Numbered from the stretch's first letter, positions 21,601 to 29,468 are shown. The stretch is 61,613 bases of DNA from Candidatus Thiomargarita nelsonii (GCA_000785145.2 JSZA02000025.1:1-61613); one strand, 5' to 3'. Program-made: numbers and translations. Notes: generated from the sequence alone by a model not told the origin.

Positions 21601-21833
21601 CCAATGGCATAATTGCCAGAAACCTCAGTCCGGTCATATCTAGCCCTGTCCCAACGACTACCATCCCAACGGTAAGCCGTTACCCAAATATCCTTTAAAG
21701 GATTTCCGACATTGTCCGCCACCGTGCCAGTGATGTGACCACCACCCTCAATTGCATAGCTCTCCCCTTGCAGACTTGTTATCAATGTGAGAACAAGCGC
21801 AAGAGTCAAACTAAGTTTTTTACCAAAAAACAT
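15672..21833 (-). CDS. Giant secreted repeat protein: 17 carboxypeptidase-regulatory-like modules plus a seven-blade FG-GAP-like propeller
   Basis: About 2053 residues. Of two close ATGs, the one at 21833 is preferred because AAGGAG lies 9 bases upstream; the other is only 3 bases from it. A signal peptide (KKLSLTLALVLTLITSLQG) is followed by 17 modules of ~98-100 residues, each with ITGTVTDSAGNPL, TAYRWDGSRW, ASGSY, and TEYYDNALDIDSATDI, the pattern of carboxypeptidase-regulatory-like beta-sandwiches. Then come seven ~47-residue repeats with calcium-type loops (GDIDGSGQDDVIFDFG), each with a WMNNSEW segment, matching an integrin-like FG-GAP/VCBS propeller. No sorting tail or membrane anchor is seen. 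It is likely secreted or cell-surface, perhaps adhesive; that role is inferred. Modules 2 and 5 are almost identical at DNA level. Confidence 0.85.
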   Translation of the reverse strand: MFFGKKLSLTLALVLTLITSLQGESYAIEGGGHITGTVADNVGNPLKDIWVTAYRWDGSRWDRARYDRTEVSGNYAIGGLDTGTYRIKFYDSSRTYATEYYDNALDIESATDISVTANTITSNINAQLVLKGQITGTVTDSAGNPLQSISVTAYRWDGSRWNSVRSDYTNASGSYDIGGLDTGTYRVNFSHYTYVNEYYDNALDIDSATDISVTANTITSNINAQLALKSHITGTVTDSAGNPLENINVTAYRWDGSRWDYVRSDYTNASGSYNIGSLESATYRVKFSRSAYATEYYDNAPDIDSATDISVTGNTTTSNINAQLALKGQITGTVTDSAGNPLESIRVTAYRWDGSRWDSANSERTDASGSYDIRLDADTYRVKFDRYNYVTEYYDNALDIDSATDIAVTANATTSNINAQLASLKGQITGTVTDSAGNPLQSISVTAYRWDGSRWNSVRSDYTNASGSYDIGGLDTGTYRVNFSHYTYVNEYYDNALDIDSATDISVTANTITSNINAQLVLKSQITGTVTDSAGNPLENINVTAYRWDGSRWDWVSSDYTNASGSYNIGGLDTGTYRVRFSHSNYVTEYYDNALDIDSATDISVTANTTTSNINAQLASLKGHIIGTVTDSAGNPLRYINVTAYRWDGSRWDWVSSDDTNASGSYNIGGLDTGTYRVKFGDSYHSSVYTKYYDNALDIDSATDISVTANTITSNINAQLVLKGQITGTVTDSAGNPLRYIDVTAYRWDGSRWDRARYGRTDVSGSYDIRLDTGTYRVMFSHYNYATEYYDNALDIDSATDIAVTANTTTSNINAQLVLRGHITGTVTDSAGNPLRYINVTAYRWDGSRWDYAKLERTDASGSYNIGGLDAGTYRVKFDRYDYVTEYYENALDIDSATDISVTGNATTSNINAQLALKGHITGTVTDSARNPLENINVRAYRWNGSRWDSVRSDYTNASGSYNIGGLDAGTYRVNFSRSSYSAYTTEYYDNALDIDSAMDISVTANTTTSNINAQLALKGQLTGTVTDSAGNPLKSIKVTAYRWDGSSWKSVRSDQTDASGSYDIGRLDAGTYRIKFYDSSNTYATEYYDNALNINSATDITVTANMTTSNINAQLALTGRITGTVTDSSGNPLQSISVTAYRWDDSRWDRAINDHTDASGSYKIGRLDTGTYRIEFYDSSNTYVNEYYDNALDIDSATDISVTANTTSNINAQLALKGHITGTVTDSAENPLESIRVTAYRWDGSRWNRANSEWTDASGSYDIRLDAATYRIEFYDSSRTYATEYYDNALDIDSATDIAVTTGATTSNINAQLVLKGHITGTVTDSAGNPLEDIWVMAYRWNGTSWDSPNSGRTDASGSYDIPLDAGTYRIEFYDSSRTYAIEYYNGALNINRATDIVVTTGATTSNINAQLALAGHITGTVTDSTGNPLKSIWVIPYRWDGGRWNLVRYDLTDASGSYNISGLAVGTYRLWFRDNSGTYAAEYYDDVPDFDSATDLVVTSGTTISNTDAQLDLAAHITGTVTDSAGNPLKEINVAAYRWNGNRWVWVSADLTLESGSYDLGTLKTGTYRLRFRDASGTYRTEYYDNVLDFENATDLAITVGTTTSNINAQLDLAGHITGMVTDSGGYSLSNIGVTAYRWNGTRWVWANLTFTNSAGYYDLGGLASDIYHVRFRDASMTYVIEYYDDAPNISSSTEIAVTAGATTSDINAVLAAFVRRSKAVSEGTPYSLWEQMNSSSSLIAAEHLVIGDIDGSGQDDVIFDFGDGLWVWMNNKEWVQLHSSSAHKLFTGDIDGTGQDDVIVDFGDAIWLWMNNSEWFQLQSSSPQSMVMGDIDGNGENDVFIDFGTGIWLWMNQSEWLQLYTISSQSMVMGDVDGSGQDDVIFDFGTDILLFMNNSEKLQLQNLSSQGMVMGDVDGSGEDDVIFDSGAGIWLFLNNSETRKLHDLSSQSMVTGDIDGNGQDDVIFDFGEQDGIWLLMNNSEWLLLHILSSQHLSTGDVDGSGLDDVIVDLGENYGIWVWLNNSIWVQLHSLSSETVIDEMLSDDGDLMLLP

Positions 21834-22391
21834 TAGCATTGTCTCCTTAGTTATTGAATTATCTAAAACATCATCATTCATCCCTGCATGAGCAGAGATT
21901 TATACTGAACGCACTTTCCATATCTGCCAGTATGAAAAATCCTATTTTTTTAAAAAGCTTGTCCCGAAGTATTGAGGGATAGGATTTTTTTGACCTTTTA
22001 GATTTTCACTGTTTTAAAGTACGCGCCGTATATATTCAAAATATAGTCTATAAAATTGTTGAGGTCAAAAAAATTTAACAATTCACATTGTAGACTCAAT
22101 ATCACATTGACTGAAAAAGCACGGGCATTGTTATTAATAGTTTGATATTAAATATATATCCATTAACCGATTTTGATATGATTTGTCAGTCATTCTTTTT
22201 TTTAATAAAGTCATAAAAAACGACAAGCGCAGATTGATAAGATAACTGACGTTTAATTGTTTATGTTTTTAATCCGCGCAATCCGTGTCATCCGTATAAT
22301 CCGTGATTCAAGGTTTTATAGTATTTTTGGAAATTTTATGCTATTTTTGAGCCCAAAACTAAAGGTGCTTTATTTGGCGAAAATTTTTATT
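21834..22391. other. Gap between divergent genes: AT-rich repeats, no gene
   Basis: 21936-21991 is a copy of the AAAAATCCTATTTTTT...AGGATTTTTT family with an unrelated middle. 22014-22256 is AT-rich and could carry promoters for both divergent genes, but no single one stands out. 22266-22312 contains the degenerate run AATCCG...CATCCGTATAATCCGTG, a repeat whose translation (IRVIRIIRDS) turns up as spurious protein starts in many genomes. The downstream gene therefore starts at 22392. Confidence 0.6.
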
Positions 22392-23613
22392 ATGAATACT
22401 CAAGAATTAGAAACCCTATTAAATGATCTTGAATCCGATAGAGTCGAACGTAAAGCTTCAGTTTCGGATCGAATTCGTCGAGTGATTTGTGCTTTTGCCA
22501 ATGACTTGCCGAATCACCAACAAGCCGGCGTGATATTTATTGGTGTTAATGATGATGGCAGTTGTGCCAATCTTGAGATCACTGATAAGCTTTTATTGAC
22601 TCTCTCCGATATACTCCCTTTTCCCACCATGATCGTTCAAAAGCGAATATTGGCGGGTTGCGAATTAGTTGTTGTTATTGTTGAACCTTCTGACAGTCCG
22701 CCAGTACGCTACGAGGGGCGTGTTTGGGTGCGCCTTGGTCCAAGTTTAGCATTGGCGACTCCTGAAGAAGAACGTCGTCTCATAGAAAAACATCGTTCTA
22801 GGGATTTACCATTTAATATTCAACCACTTGTTTCGACAAGCTTAGATGATCTCAATTTGGAATTTTTTGTGCAAAAATATTTACCTGTCGCTTTACCCGC
22901 CGATATTTTGGAACAAAATCAACGTTCAATTGAACAACAATTGGCTGCCATGAGATTTGTTAGTCGAGGGTTTAGCTTCGCTGACTTCGTATCGGGAAAT
23001 CCGCTCCGCTCCATTCCCGAAACAACTTTTCATTGCGACTGTCCTTGGTATCTTAGTCTTTGGAAAAAAGCCTCAACAAATTGTACCGGGTAGCTATATT
23101 CAATTTCTTAGAATCGACGGCACTACATTAACCGATCCGATAAAAGATCGTAAAGAAATAACGGGTAATTTGTCTATCATGCTAAATGCTTTAGATGAAA
23201 TATTCCAATCTCACATTTTAGTCAATTCTGATCTGACTACCCAGCCGATTGAAACTAATCAAGCTGATTATCCCTTAGTTGCATTGCAACAATTAGCGAG
23301 AAATGCTGTCTTACATCGTCTTTATGAAGGTACTCATGCGCCAGTGCGAATCACTTGGTTTAATGATAGAATTGAAATTCACAATCCAGGGGGACCTTTT
23401 GGACAAGTGAATCGGCAAAATTTTGCTCAACCGGGTGTCACAGATTACCGTAATCCTCACCTCGCAGAAGTGATGAAAAATATGGGTTATGTGCAACGCT
23501 TTGGCTTTGGTATTCCCATTGCTCGTCAAGCACTTGAAAAAAATGGTAATCCGCCACCAGAATTTGACTTAGGAGAAACCCACGTTTTAGTCATTATTAG
23601 GAGCCGGCTATGA
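22392..23613 (+). pseudogene. AlbA_2/Schlafen-type regulator with HATPase_c_4 domain, broken by a repeat insertion
   Basis: The first half (MNTQELETLLNDLESDRVERK...) is an AlbA_2 domain: ESDRVERKAS, then GVIFIGVNDDG, and later RVWVRLGPS. The second half, in another frame, is a HATPase_c_4 domain (LARNAVLHR, DRIEIHNPGGPFG, YRNPHLAEVMKNMGYVQRFG, GIPIARQALEKNG). The frame changes at ~22962-23026, where a GGTTTAGCTTCGCTGAC...CGGGAAATCCGC...CCCGAAACAAC repeat has been inserted between MRF and TVLGILVFG. The family is usually ~400 residues and thought to be a transcriptional regulator or nucleic-acid-linked switch. Its stop overlaps the ATG of the ParA-like gene (ATGA), so the two formed an operon. 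Confidence 0.78.
22962..23026. repeat. Family C repeat inserted in the AlbA_2 gene
   Basis: The segment with GGGTTTAGCTTCGCTGACTT and CGGGAAATCCGCTCCGCTCC...CCCGAAACAAC matches the arm of the large inverted repeat at 42641-42702, including its GCTACGCTAACTTCG-like part in shortened form. It breaks the reading frame of the host gene. Confidence 0.75.
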
Positions 23614-24439
23614 GTATTATTGCCATTTTTAATCCAGCCAGTGGCGTTGGTAAAACGTTTTTGGCTTACATCTCGCTTGGATGTTTCGAGATTTAGGCGT
23701 GATTGTCGCCGATTTGGATCCCCAAGCTAAGCTAACTGCGGCTTTTCTTGATGAAGATGAATTGGAAGACAAATGGTTTGAACCGAATACCGTTTTACAG
23801 CAGCCACTTCAAGAAGTTGAAGAACAATTAACGCTTTTCTGCGGAAATATGTCTCTATTGAATGAGACTTCAATTATTTCAGATTTTTGGCGAGTTTTAG
23901 AGGATTTGGCTCAAAGCGCTAATATTGTTTTATTGGATTTAGGCTCAAATTTAGGCGCCATTAATCGTAGTGCCTTAAGTGTGGCGGATTATGTCGTTGT
24001 GCCTTTAATACCCGATTTATTTTCAGTGCAAGCCTTAAAATATTTAGGTGCCAGCCTACGAAAATGGGGAATACAGCGGCTAGGAAAAATGCTTGGATAT
24101 GTTATCTTTCAACAACCCATTTTATTGTATCGCGGTACCAACACTTATCCAAAATGGATGATGCAGATTCCAAATGTTTATCATCATGCGATATTAAATG
24201 ATTCTGAAGAAAAAATGTTTTCATTGAAAGATGATCCCTATTGTTTGAAGATATTTAAAACTTATTATAGCCTGATTCCGCTGGCTCAAGAAGCGCGTAA
24301 ACCTATTTTTCATCTGAAGCCAGCAGATGGGGCACTGGGTGCTTATGGGGATATCATTCCCAGTGCATACCGCGAATTTCAACAGTTGGCTTTGAAAATT
24401 GCAAAAGGGGCGGGTATTGAGGTGGATGTTTTTGCCTAG
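23610..24439 (+). pseudogene. ParA-family ATPase with a one-base frameshift after the P-loop
   Basis: From ATG 23610 the frame reads MSIIAIFNPASGVGKTFLAY, a ParA deviant Walker A region, then soon stops. The rest (HLAWMFRDLGVIVADLDPQAKLT..., 252 residues in the next frame) continues the family: the DLDPQ box, VLLDLGSNLGAINRSAL, and VVPLIPDLFSVQALKYLG. Restoring one C in TAC(C)ATCTC would give a continuous KTFLAYHLAWMF. The full protein would be about 275 residues. It may be a real mutation or a sequencing error. No ParB or parS is visible, so it is more likely an accessory-system ATPase working with the AlbA_2 protein than a partition protein. Confidence 0.75.
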
Positions 24440-24718
24440 TGCAGGAGAGCGGTAATTCCCATACGTGTCGTGAAAAATCCTATTTTTTCAAAAAATAGGA
24501 TTTTTTTTCGCATACTCGACGCAGAGCGTCGGGGCAGGCATTCCTTTGCCTCGCGTGGGAACGAGGAATGGATTTTCTAACCTTTGAAAATAGACATTAT
24601 CAGAAATAAAAAAAAAAAACCGGCTCGTAATATTTTGGAGTCCAAAGCTTTAGCTTTGGACGTGGGTTTCCAAAGCTAAAGCTTTGGACTCCAAAATCTA
24701 TACGAGCCAATCAACTTG
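24440..24718. repeat. Repeat-filled gap after the ParA-like gene
   Basis: 24472-24508 is a near-perfect AAAAATCCTATTTTTT / AAAAAATAGGATTTTT hairpin. 24515-24560 has the GACGCAGAGCGTC and CGTGGGAACGAG repeats. 24622-24708 is a long inverted repeat: GGCTCGTA...TTTTGGAG, then two family B palindromes (GTCCAAAGCTTTAGCTTTGGAC), then CTCCAAAA...TACGAGCC. It lies between convergent genes and could end transcription from both sides. Confidence 0.75.
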
Positions 24719-25795
24719 TTAAGGCGTTTGTTTCAATGGACTGTTTATATTACAAAGCAATTCATAACCAATCGTGCCTGCTAGACTGGCAATTTCTTCT
24801 ATGGGCAAATTTTTGCCCCATAACAGCACCGGATCACCAATGCTAGCATTTGGTTGGCTACGCAAATCCACTGTTATCATATCCATAGATACCCGTCCGA
24901 TCAACGGTACACGCCTACCATTCACCAGCACTGGTGTGCCAGAAGGCGCATGGCGCGGATAGCCGTCAGCATAACCAATTGCAACCACGCCAACAGGCAT
25001 GGCTTGTGGACAAGTCCAAGTCGCACCATAACCAATGCTATCACCTTTACGGAGTCGCTTGACGCTGATTAAAGCCGATTGCAATTGCATCACTGGCTGT
25101 AAACCTTCCTGTCTCGCCACACTATCGGGAAACGGAGATACGCCATACAGCATAATGCCTGGGCGTACCCAATCGCAATGAGTTTGAGGCCAACCTAGTA
25201 TCCCCGCTGAATTGGCTAATGATGTTTCGAGTTCGAGGTGTCTAGCAAGTGCCATAAACATTTGAGTTTGTTCTTCTGTGCTGGCATCTTGACGATCATC
25301 CGCACAGCTGAGGTGACTCATCAAACGAATGGGCGGTGCTACGTTTGAACACTGTTTGAGCATTTTGTAAATAGGCTCAATCTCATCTGGCCTAAAACCT
25401 AAACGATGCAAACTGGTATCAACTTTCAACCAGACAGTGACTGGTTTTTCAATACGTGCTTTAAGCAAATATTCAAATTGCTTTGATGTATGGATAACTA
25501 TTTGTAATTCTTGTTTCGCAATTTCTGGTAATTCATTAGATTGAAAAAAACCTTCAAGCAAAACAATAGGCTTTCTGATGCCCGTTTCCCGCAGTTGTAG
25601 TGCTTCTTCAACAGAACGCACCGCAAACGCATCTACATCGGATTGAAGTAGTTTGGCTACCTTGATGGCACCATGACCATAAGCATTGCTTTTGACGACT
25701 GCCATAACGCGCTGCCGAGGCGCACAAGCTTTTACTCGTTGCAAGTTAGCACGTAGGGCGGCAGAATCAATGAAGGCACGAGTAGGACGGCTCAT
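24719..25795 (-). CDS. alr: Alanine racemase
   Basis: A 358-residue PLP enzyme (E. coli Alr 359). It interconverts L- and D-alanine for peptidoglycan. The PLP lysine lies in AVVKSNAYGHG (~35), the substrate-binding Tyr in IGYGATW (~255), and the C-terminal beta-domain ends in GTIGYELLCNI. The ATG at 25795 (MSRPTRAF) is preferred because GGAG is 10 bases upstream; the earlier ATG at 25804, which overlaps the dnaB stop, is only one base from it. Its place directly after dnaB is the usual gammaproteobacterial order. Confidence 0.95.
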   Translation of the reverse strand: MSRPTRAFIDSAALRANLQRVKACAPRQRVMAVVKSNAYGHGAIKVAKLLQSDVDAFAVRSVEEALQLRETGIRKPIVLLEGFFQSNELPEIAKQELQIVIHTSKQFEYLLKARIEKPVTVWLKVDTSLHRLGFRPDEIEPIYKMLKQCSNVAPPIRLMSHLSCADDRQDASTEEQTQMFMALARHLELETSLANSAGILGWPQTHCDWVRPGIMLYGVSPFPDSVARQEGLQPVMQLQSALISVKRLRKGDSIGYGATWTCPQAMPVGVVAIGYADGYPRHAPSGTPVLVNGRRVPLIGRVSMDMITVDLRSQPNASIGDPVLLWGKNLPIEEIASLAGTIGYELLCNINSPLKQTP

Positions 25796-25800
25796 GTTAG

Positions 25801-28089
25801 TCATTCTCCATGATAAGTGAATTCAGTATTATTTTCGAATCTAGTAAATTGTCCCTCAAAAGTCAGAATTATTGTGCCAATGGGGCCATTACGCTGTTTA
25901 GCAATAATTATTTCTGCTTTGCCTTTGTCGGGACTATCTTCGTTATAGACTTCATCTCGGTAAATAAATAGCACTAAATCTGCTGATTGTTCAATCTCGC
26001 CCGATTCCCGCAGATCTGACATAATTGGACGTTTGTTAGATCGTTGTTCTAGGCTGCGATTCAATTGTGATAGTGCAACAACTGGCACATTCAGTTCTTT
26101 TGCCAAAGATTTGAGGGCACGAGAGATTTCAGATACTTCATTAGTACGATTTTCCTTGTTATTTGGTACTTGCATTAATTGTAAATAATCAATCACAATT
26201 AAGCCTAATTGGCCTTTTTCACGGGCTAAACGGCGTGCGCGTGATCGTAACTCAGTTGGATTTAAGGCGGGTGTCTCATCAATGAATAAATAGGATTGTG
26301 TTAGTTCGCTAACCGCTTCTATCATTTGAGACCAATCATTATCCTCAAGATTGCCAGTACGCACATTTTGTAAATTCACCTTTCCCAAGGAGGAAATTAA
26401 GCGCATAGCTAATTGTTCATTAGACATTTCCATGCTGAAGACTGCAACGGGCATTTTGTTATGAAGTGCTGCATGTTCTGCCAGATTCATGGCAAATGAG
26501 GTATTATGAACACAAACATCATTGGCTACAAAATTATGAGTCTCAGGGATAGTCAAGTCATAAACTGGTTTTAAGCCTACCGCTTCAATCGCTTTGATTT
26601 TATCCCAATAAATCTCATGCTCATCTTTGACAGGTGCGATGGGTTCCAAAATCGCTTGTATGTCAGACAAAACCTGTTTTTTGGTAAAAATACCAATTTT
26701 CTTAATAAATATAAGAATAGAGTTTGTGTCCAATATTTTAAGTTGGCACCCTTCACAATGTGTTGCAATAATCCCAAAGCGCAATAGGAGATGTTGAACT
26801 TGTTTGATAAGTTCGTCATGAACACTGCTATAGACTATTTTATTATGCTCAATCCAAGCCTCTGTTGCAAATAGGCGATTTAAAAATAGAGCAATTTGTG
26901 TCAACTCTAACTTGAAAATAATAGAGGGAATCAATTTCCCTTTGGCATTTTCTAACCTTATTTGTCTTGCATTATCCGTACCAATTTGCTCAACTGCTTC
27001 ACTAAAATCTTTTTGTATTTGAGGATGACTATTGGTCTGACAATCCCCTATAAGATAGGCTGAGAGTTTAATTTGACATTCTCTTAATCTCTCAATACCA
27101 AACACGCCTATTTTTCTAGGCACCGCGATTTTTTCCCCAACAGAAATGTCTGACAAGGGATGCCAGCCTTGAAGGGTTAAAAATGGATGTGTCAATGTCG
27201 TTTCTATAGATCTACCTAAGTCAGTCGTTACTCTAAAAACAGGTTTGATACCATCATATATAAAATCAGTGGGTTGGGTCAAATAAAATTGATAGTTTTG
27301 TTCTAATGTGAGTAATTGAGCTTTTTTGCGGTGGTAAATTTCTTCTATGGTAGCCAGATGGCCATCTGCAAGCATAATTTTACAATCACTTGCAATACAT
27401 TTACCCATAGACGGGCGTCCCGCCACAATAATCAAATCAGATTTTTGTAAACCAGACGTGAGCTTATCCAAATCCTTAAACCCCGTCGATATTCCTGTAA
27501 TCCCCTCTTGCTGAGAGAGTTTATCAATACGCTCCAGCGTTTTGTCCAAAATGTCATCAATCTTAGCAAAACCAGTTTGGCTACGTTTGCCTTTTTCTGC
27601 AATTTCAAATACCAATCTTTCAGCCTCATCAAGCAGTTCGGCTGTTTTACGCCCTTGGGTATTAAAAGCACTTTCTGTAATTTGAGTACCCACTTGTACC
27701 AATTGACGCAAAATGGAGCGATCTCGCACAATATCTGCATAAGCAGTAATATTCGCGGCGCTGGGGGTGTTGCCAACGAGTATCCCTAAATAGGCGCCAC
27801 CACCAATGGCATCAAGTTGATCATGTTTTTGTAACCATTCGGATAGGGTGACGGCATCACAAGGGTTATTTTCTTCAGATAATGATTGGATGGCGTTAAA
27901 GAGAATTTGATGTTCGCGGAGATGAAAATCCTCTTTAGTCACGATTTCAGCAATAGAAATCCACTTTTCATTACTGAGCATCAAACCGCCCAATACAGAT
28001 TGTTCGGCTTCTCTTGAGAATGGCAGGGTTTTTAGGGATTCAATGGCACTGTTGTCGATAGGAATATTGGGATAAGTAGGCTCCTGCAT
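25801..28089 (-). CDS. dnaB: Replicative DNA helicase DnaB containing an intein
   Basis: A 762-residue precursor. Exteins 1-230 and 530-762 join into a 463-residue DnaB (E. coli 471). The N-terminal primase-interacting domain (SREAEQSVLGGLML) and linker helix precede the RecA-like domain; the P-loop is split as GRPSMGK / TSFAMNLA. Later motifs are intact: VAVFSMEMS, LIVIDYLQLM (Walker B), LSQLNRSLEQR and DLRESGEIEQSADLVLF. The helicase works as a hexamer at the fork, so splicing must be efficient for growth. Upstream of the start there is a stable hairpin and a repeat. It is in line with rplI and alr. Confidence 0.96.
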   Translation of the reverse strand: MQEPTYPNIPIDNSAIESLKTLPFSREAEQSVLGGLMLSNEKWISIAEIVTKEDFHLREHQILFNAIQSLSEENNPCDAVTLSEWLQKHDQLDAIGGGAYLGILVGNTPSAANITAYADIVRDRSILRQLVQVGTQITESAFNTQGRKTAELLDEAERLVFEIAEKGKRSQTGFAKIDDILDKTLERIDKLSQQEGITGISTGFKDLDKLTSGLQKSDLIIVAGRPSMGKCIASDCKIMLADGHLATIEEIYHRKKAQLLTLEQNYQFYLTQPTDFIYDGIKPVFRVTTDLGRSIETTLTHPFLTLQGWHPLSDISVGEKIAVPRKIGVFGIERLRECQIKLSAYLIGDCQTNSHPQIQKDFSEAVEQIGTDNARQIRLENAKGKLIPSIIFKLELTQIALFLNRLFATEAWIEHNKIVYSSVHDELIKQVQHLLLRFGIIATHCEGCQLKILDTNSILIFIKKIGIFTKKQVLSDIQAILEPIAPVKDEHEIYWDKIKAIEAVGLKPVYDLTIPETHNFVANDVCVHNTSFAMNLAEHAALHNKMPVAVFSMEMSNEQLAMRLISSLGKVNLQNVRTGNLEDNDWSQMIEAVSELTQSYLFIDETPALNPTELRSRARRLAREKGQLGLIVIDYLQLMQVPNNKENRTNEVSEISRALKSLAKELNVPVVALSQLNRSLEQRSNKRPIMSDLRESGEIEQSADLVLFIYRDEVYNEDSPDKGKAEIIIAKQRNGPIGTIILTFEGQFTRFENNTEFTYHGE
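26503..27399 (-). other. Intein in the DnaB P-loop, 299 residues, with a decayed LAGLIDADG endonuclease
   Basis: It starts at Cys231 (CIASDCKIMLADG, block A), has TTLTHPFLT (block B) and ends PVYDLTIPETHNFVANDVCVHN with the terminal His-Asn before Thr530, which is the +1 nucleophile. The middle ~190 residues look like a DOD homing endonuclease that has eroded: KLSAYLIGDC keeps one motif, but the second helix (FLNRLFATEA) lacks the acidic residue. Splicing blocks are all present, so the intein should still splice while its homing activity is probably lost. Confidence 0.9.
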
Positions 28090-28128
28090 TGCTGAATGGC
28101 GATATATCTACATTGCGTTGAACGAAAA

Positions 28129-28169
28129 GGCGGTGTTGCTAAAACCCCACAGGTTTTGACAACACCGCC
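28129..28169. terminator. Strong hairpin between rplI and dnaB
   Basis: GGCGGTGTTG...AAAACC / GGTTTT...CAACACCGCC forms a GC-rich stem with a small loop. It has no T-run on either side, so it is not a classic intrinsic terminator. It may be an mRNA processing or attenuation site that lowers dnaB expression relative to the ribosomal genes. Confidence 0.45.
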
Positions 28170-28180
28170 GTCGGCAATCT

Positions 28181-28260
28181 AAAAATCCTATTTTTTATTG
28201 TAGGGTGGGTAGAGCGGAGCTCTACCCACCCTACATACTTAAAGAAATAGGATTTTTTTT
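28181..28260. repeat. AAATCCTA family element carrying a nested GTAGGGTGGGTAGAGC palindrome
   Basis: The outer arms AAAAATCCTATTTTTT and AAATAGGATTTTTT surround a perfect palindrome GTAGGGTGGGTAGAGC...GCTCTACCCACCCTAC (28200-28234). The solo outer element occurs at 24472 and 42378 without the inner piece, so the inner piece looks like an insertion. Confidence 0.75.
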
Positions 28261-28287
28261 AAACTGACAACTGACAACTGATAACTA

Positions 28288-28734
28288 TCAGTTTTCAGCA
28301 ACCACTTGAACAGTCACAAAGGCATCAACATCAGGATGTAAGTGAACTTCTACGTCGTATTCACCAACCTGTCGTATAGGATCGGACAAACGGATTTGCT
28401 GTTTGGAAATGTTAATTCCCCCGTCATTGATCGCTTGTGCAATATCAGCCCCCGTCACGGAGCCAAACAATTTACCTTCAAGACCGACTTTGCCGGCAAT
28501 CTCGACGATAATCTCTTGTATTTGTGCAGCACGATCCTTGGCATCCGTCAGAGCATCTTTTTGTGTTTCTTCAAGCTCGGCACGACGTTGTTCAAAATCA
28601 GCCATATTTTCTTGAGTGGCGGAAATCGCTTTTCCATGAGGAATCAAATAATTACGACCATATCCCCCTTTGACTACAACATGTTCACCCATATTCCCTA
28701 AGTGTTTTATTTTTTCAAGAAGAATGATTTCCAT
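28288..28734 (-). CDS. rplI: 50S ribosomal protein L9
   Basis: A 148-residue protein (E. coli 149). MEIILLEKIKHLGNMGE and VKGGYGRNYLIP are the L9 N-terminal signature, followed by the long connecting helix and C-terminal domain. ATG 28734 is chosen because GAGG lies 10 bases upstream; an earlier in-frame start overlaps rpsR. It is the third gene of the rpsF-rpsR-rplI block. Confidence 0.96.
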   Translation of the reverse strand: MEIILLEKIKHLGNMGEHVVVKGGYGRNYLIPHGKAISATQENMADFEQRRAELEETQKDALTDAKDRAAQIQEIIVEIAGKVGLEGKLFGSVTGADIAQAINDGGINISKQQIRLSDPIRQVGEYDVEVHLHPDVDAFVTVQVVAEN

Positions 28735-28745
28735 GGCTAATAACC

Positions 28746-28979
28746 TCAATTCTCGTGTGCGTCAGTGTAGGGTAACAATGCCAAGTAACGTGCATATTTA
28801 ATGGCTTTGGCTAATTGCCGTTGATACCTAGACTTGGTGCCTGTAATGCGACTTGGTACAATTTTACCAGTTTCAGTGATATAGCCCTTGAGGGTGGCAA
28901 TATCTTTGTAATCGATCTCCTCAACGCCTTCAGCGGTAAATCGACAATATTTTTTGCGACGAAATAAAAAACGTGACAT
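28746..28979 (-). CDS. rpsR: 30S ribosomal protein S18
   Basis: A 77-residue basic protein (E. coli 75). [14 protein letters not shown], then [27 protein letters not shown] is diagnostic. TGAGG lies 7 bases before the chosen ATG. S18 binds the platform of the small subunit next to S6, whose gene is directly upstream. Confidence 0.95.
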   Translation of the reverse strand: MSRFLFRRKKYCRFTAEGVEEIDYKDIATLKGYITETGKIVPSRITGTKSRYQRQLAKAIKYARYLALLPYTDAHEN

Positions 28980-29024
28980 GGTATGCCTCATTGAGAGTGG
29001 AAATGTTCGATGATAACTCGCAGC

Positions 29025-29396
29025 CTATTCTTCATGATCATGACTATCGTCGTGCAACTCAGCTGATTTCTGTGTACTTTCCTTTTTAGCCAGCGGAGAG
29101 GCTTTGGTAATTGCTTTTTTCTGCACGATGATCAAATGACGAATAACGGCATCGTTAAACCGAAAAGCATCAGCAAGTTCATCAATAATCACAGTATCAC
29201 ACTCAATATTCATCAGAACATAGTGCGCCTTGTGTACTTTGTTGATAGAATAAGCCAACTGACGGCGTCCCCAATCTTCGAGGCGGTGGATCAGACCATT
29301 TTTGCCTTCTATCATTGTCTGATAACGTTCAATCATAGCAGGCACTTGTTCACTTTGGTCAGGGTGAACGAGAAATACAACTTCGTAGTGTTTCAT
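29025..29396 (-). CDS. rpsF: 30S ribosomal protein S6
   Basis: A 123-residue protein. [21 protein letters not shown] opens the S6 fold; [14 protein letters not shown] and HYVLMNIEC follow. The acidic tail (HDDSHDHEE) resembles the glutamate-modified tail of other gammaproteobacterial S6. TAAGGAG lies 5 bases before ATG 29396. It is the promoter-proximal gene of the block. Confidence 0.95.
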   Translation of the reverse strand: MKHYEVVFLVHPDQSEQVPAMIERYQTMIEGKNGLIHRLEDWGRRQLAYSINKVHKAHYVLMNIECDTVIIDELADAFRFNDAVIRHLIIVQKKAITKASPLAKKESTQKSAELHDDSHDHEE

Positions 29397-29468
29397 AATA
29401 CTCCTTACGGATTTAGCAGCTTTATGCAACATCATAAAGCAAGGAGAGCTGGTTAATTAAAACCAGTC

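Noticed and set aside
22257..22391. Upstream extension of the AlbA_2 protein (IRAIRVIRIIRDSRF)
   Set aside because: This is translation of a well-known ATCCGTGTAATCCGTG repeat; a proper ATG lies at 22392 where family similarity begins.
23681..24439. Treating the ParA-like gene as intact from the ATG at 23681
   Set aside because: That start lies after the P-loop, which is present just upstream in another frame directly behind a coupled ATG; a frameshift explains both.
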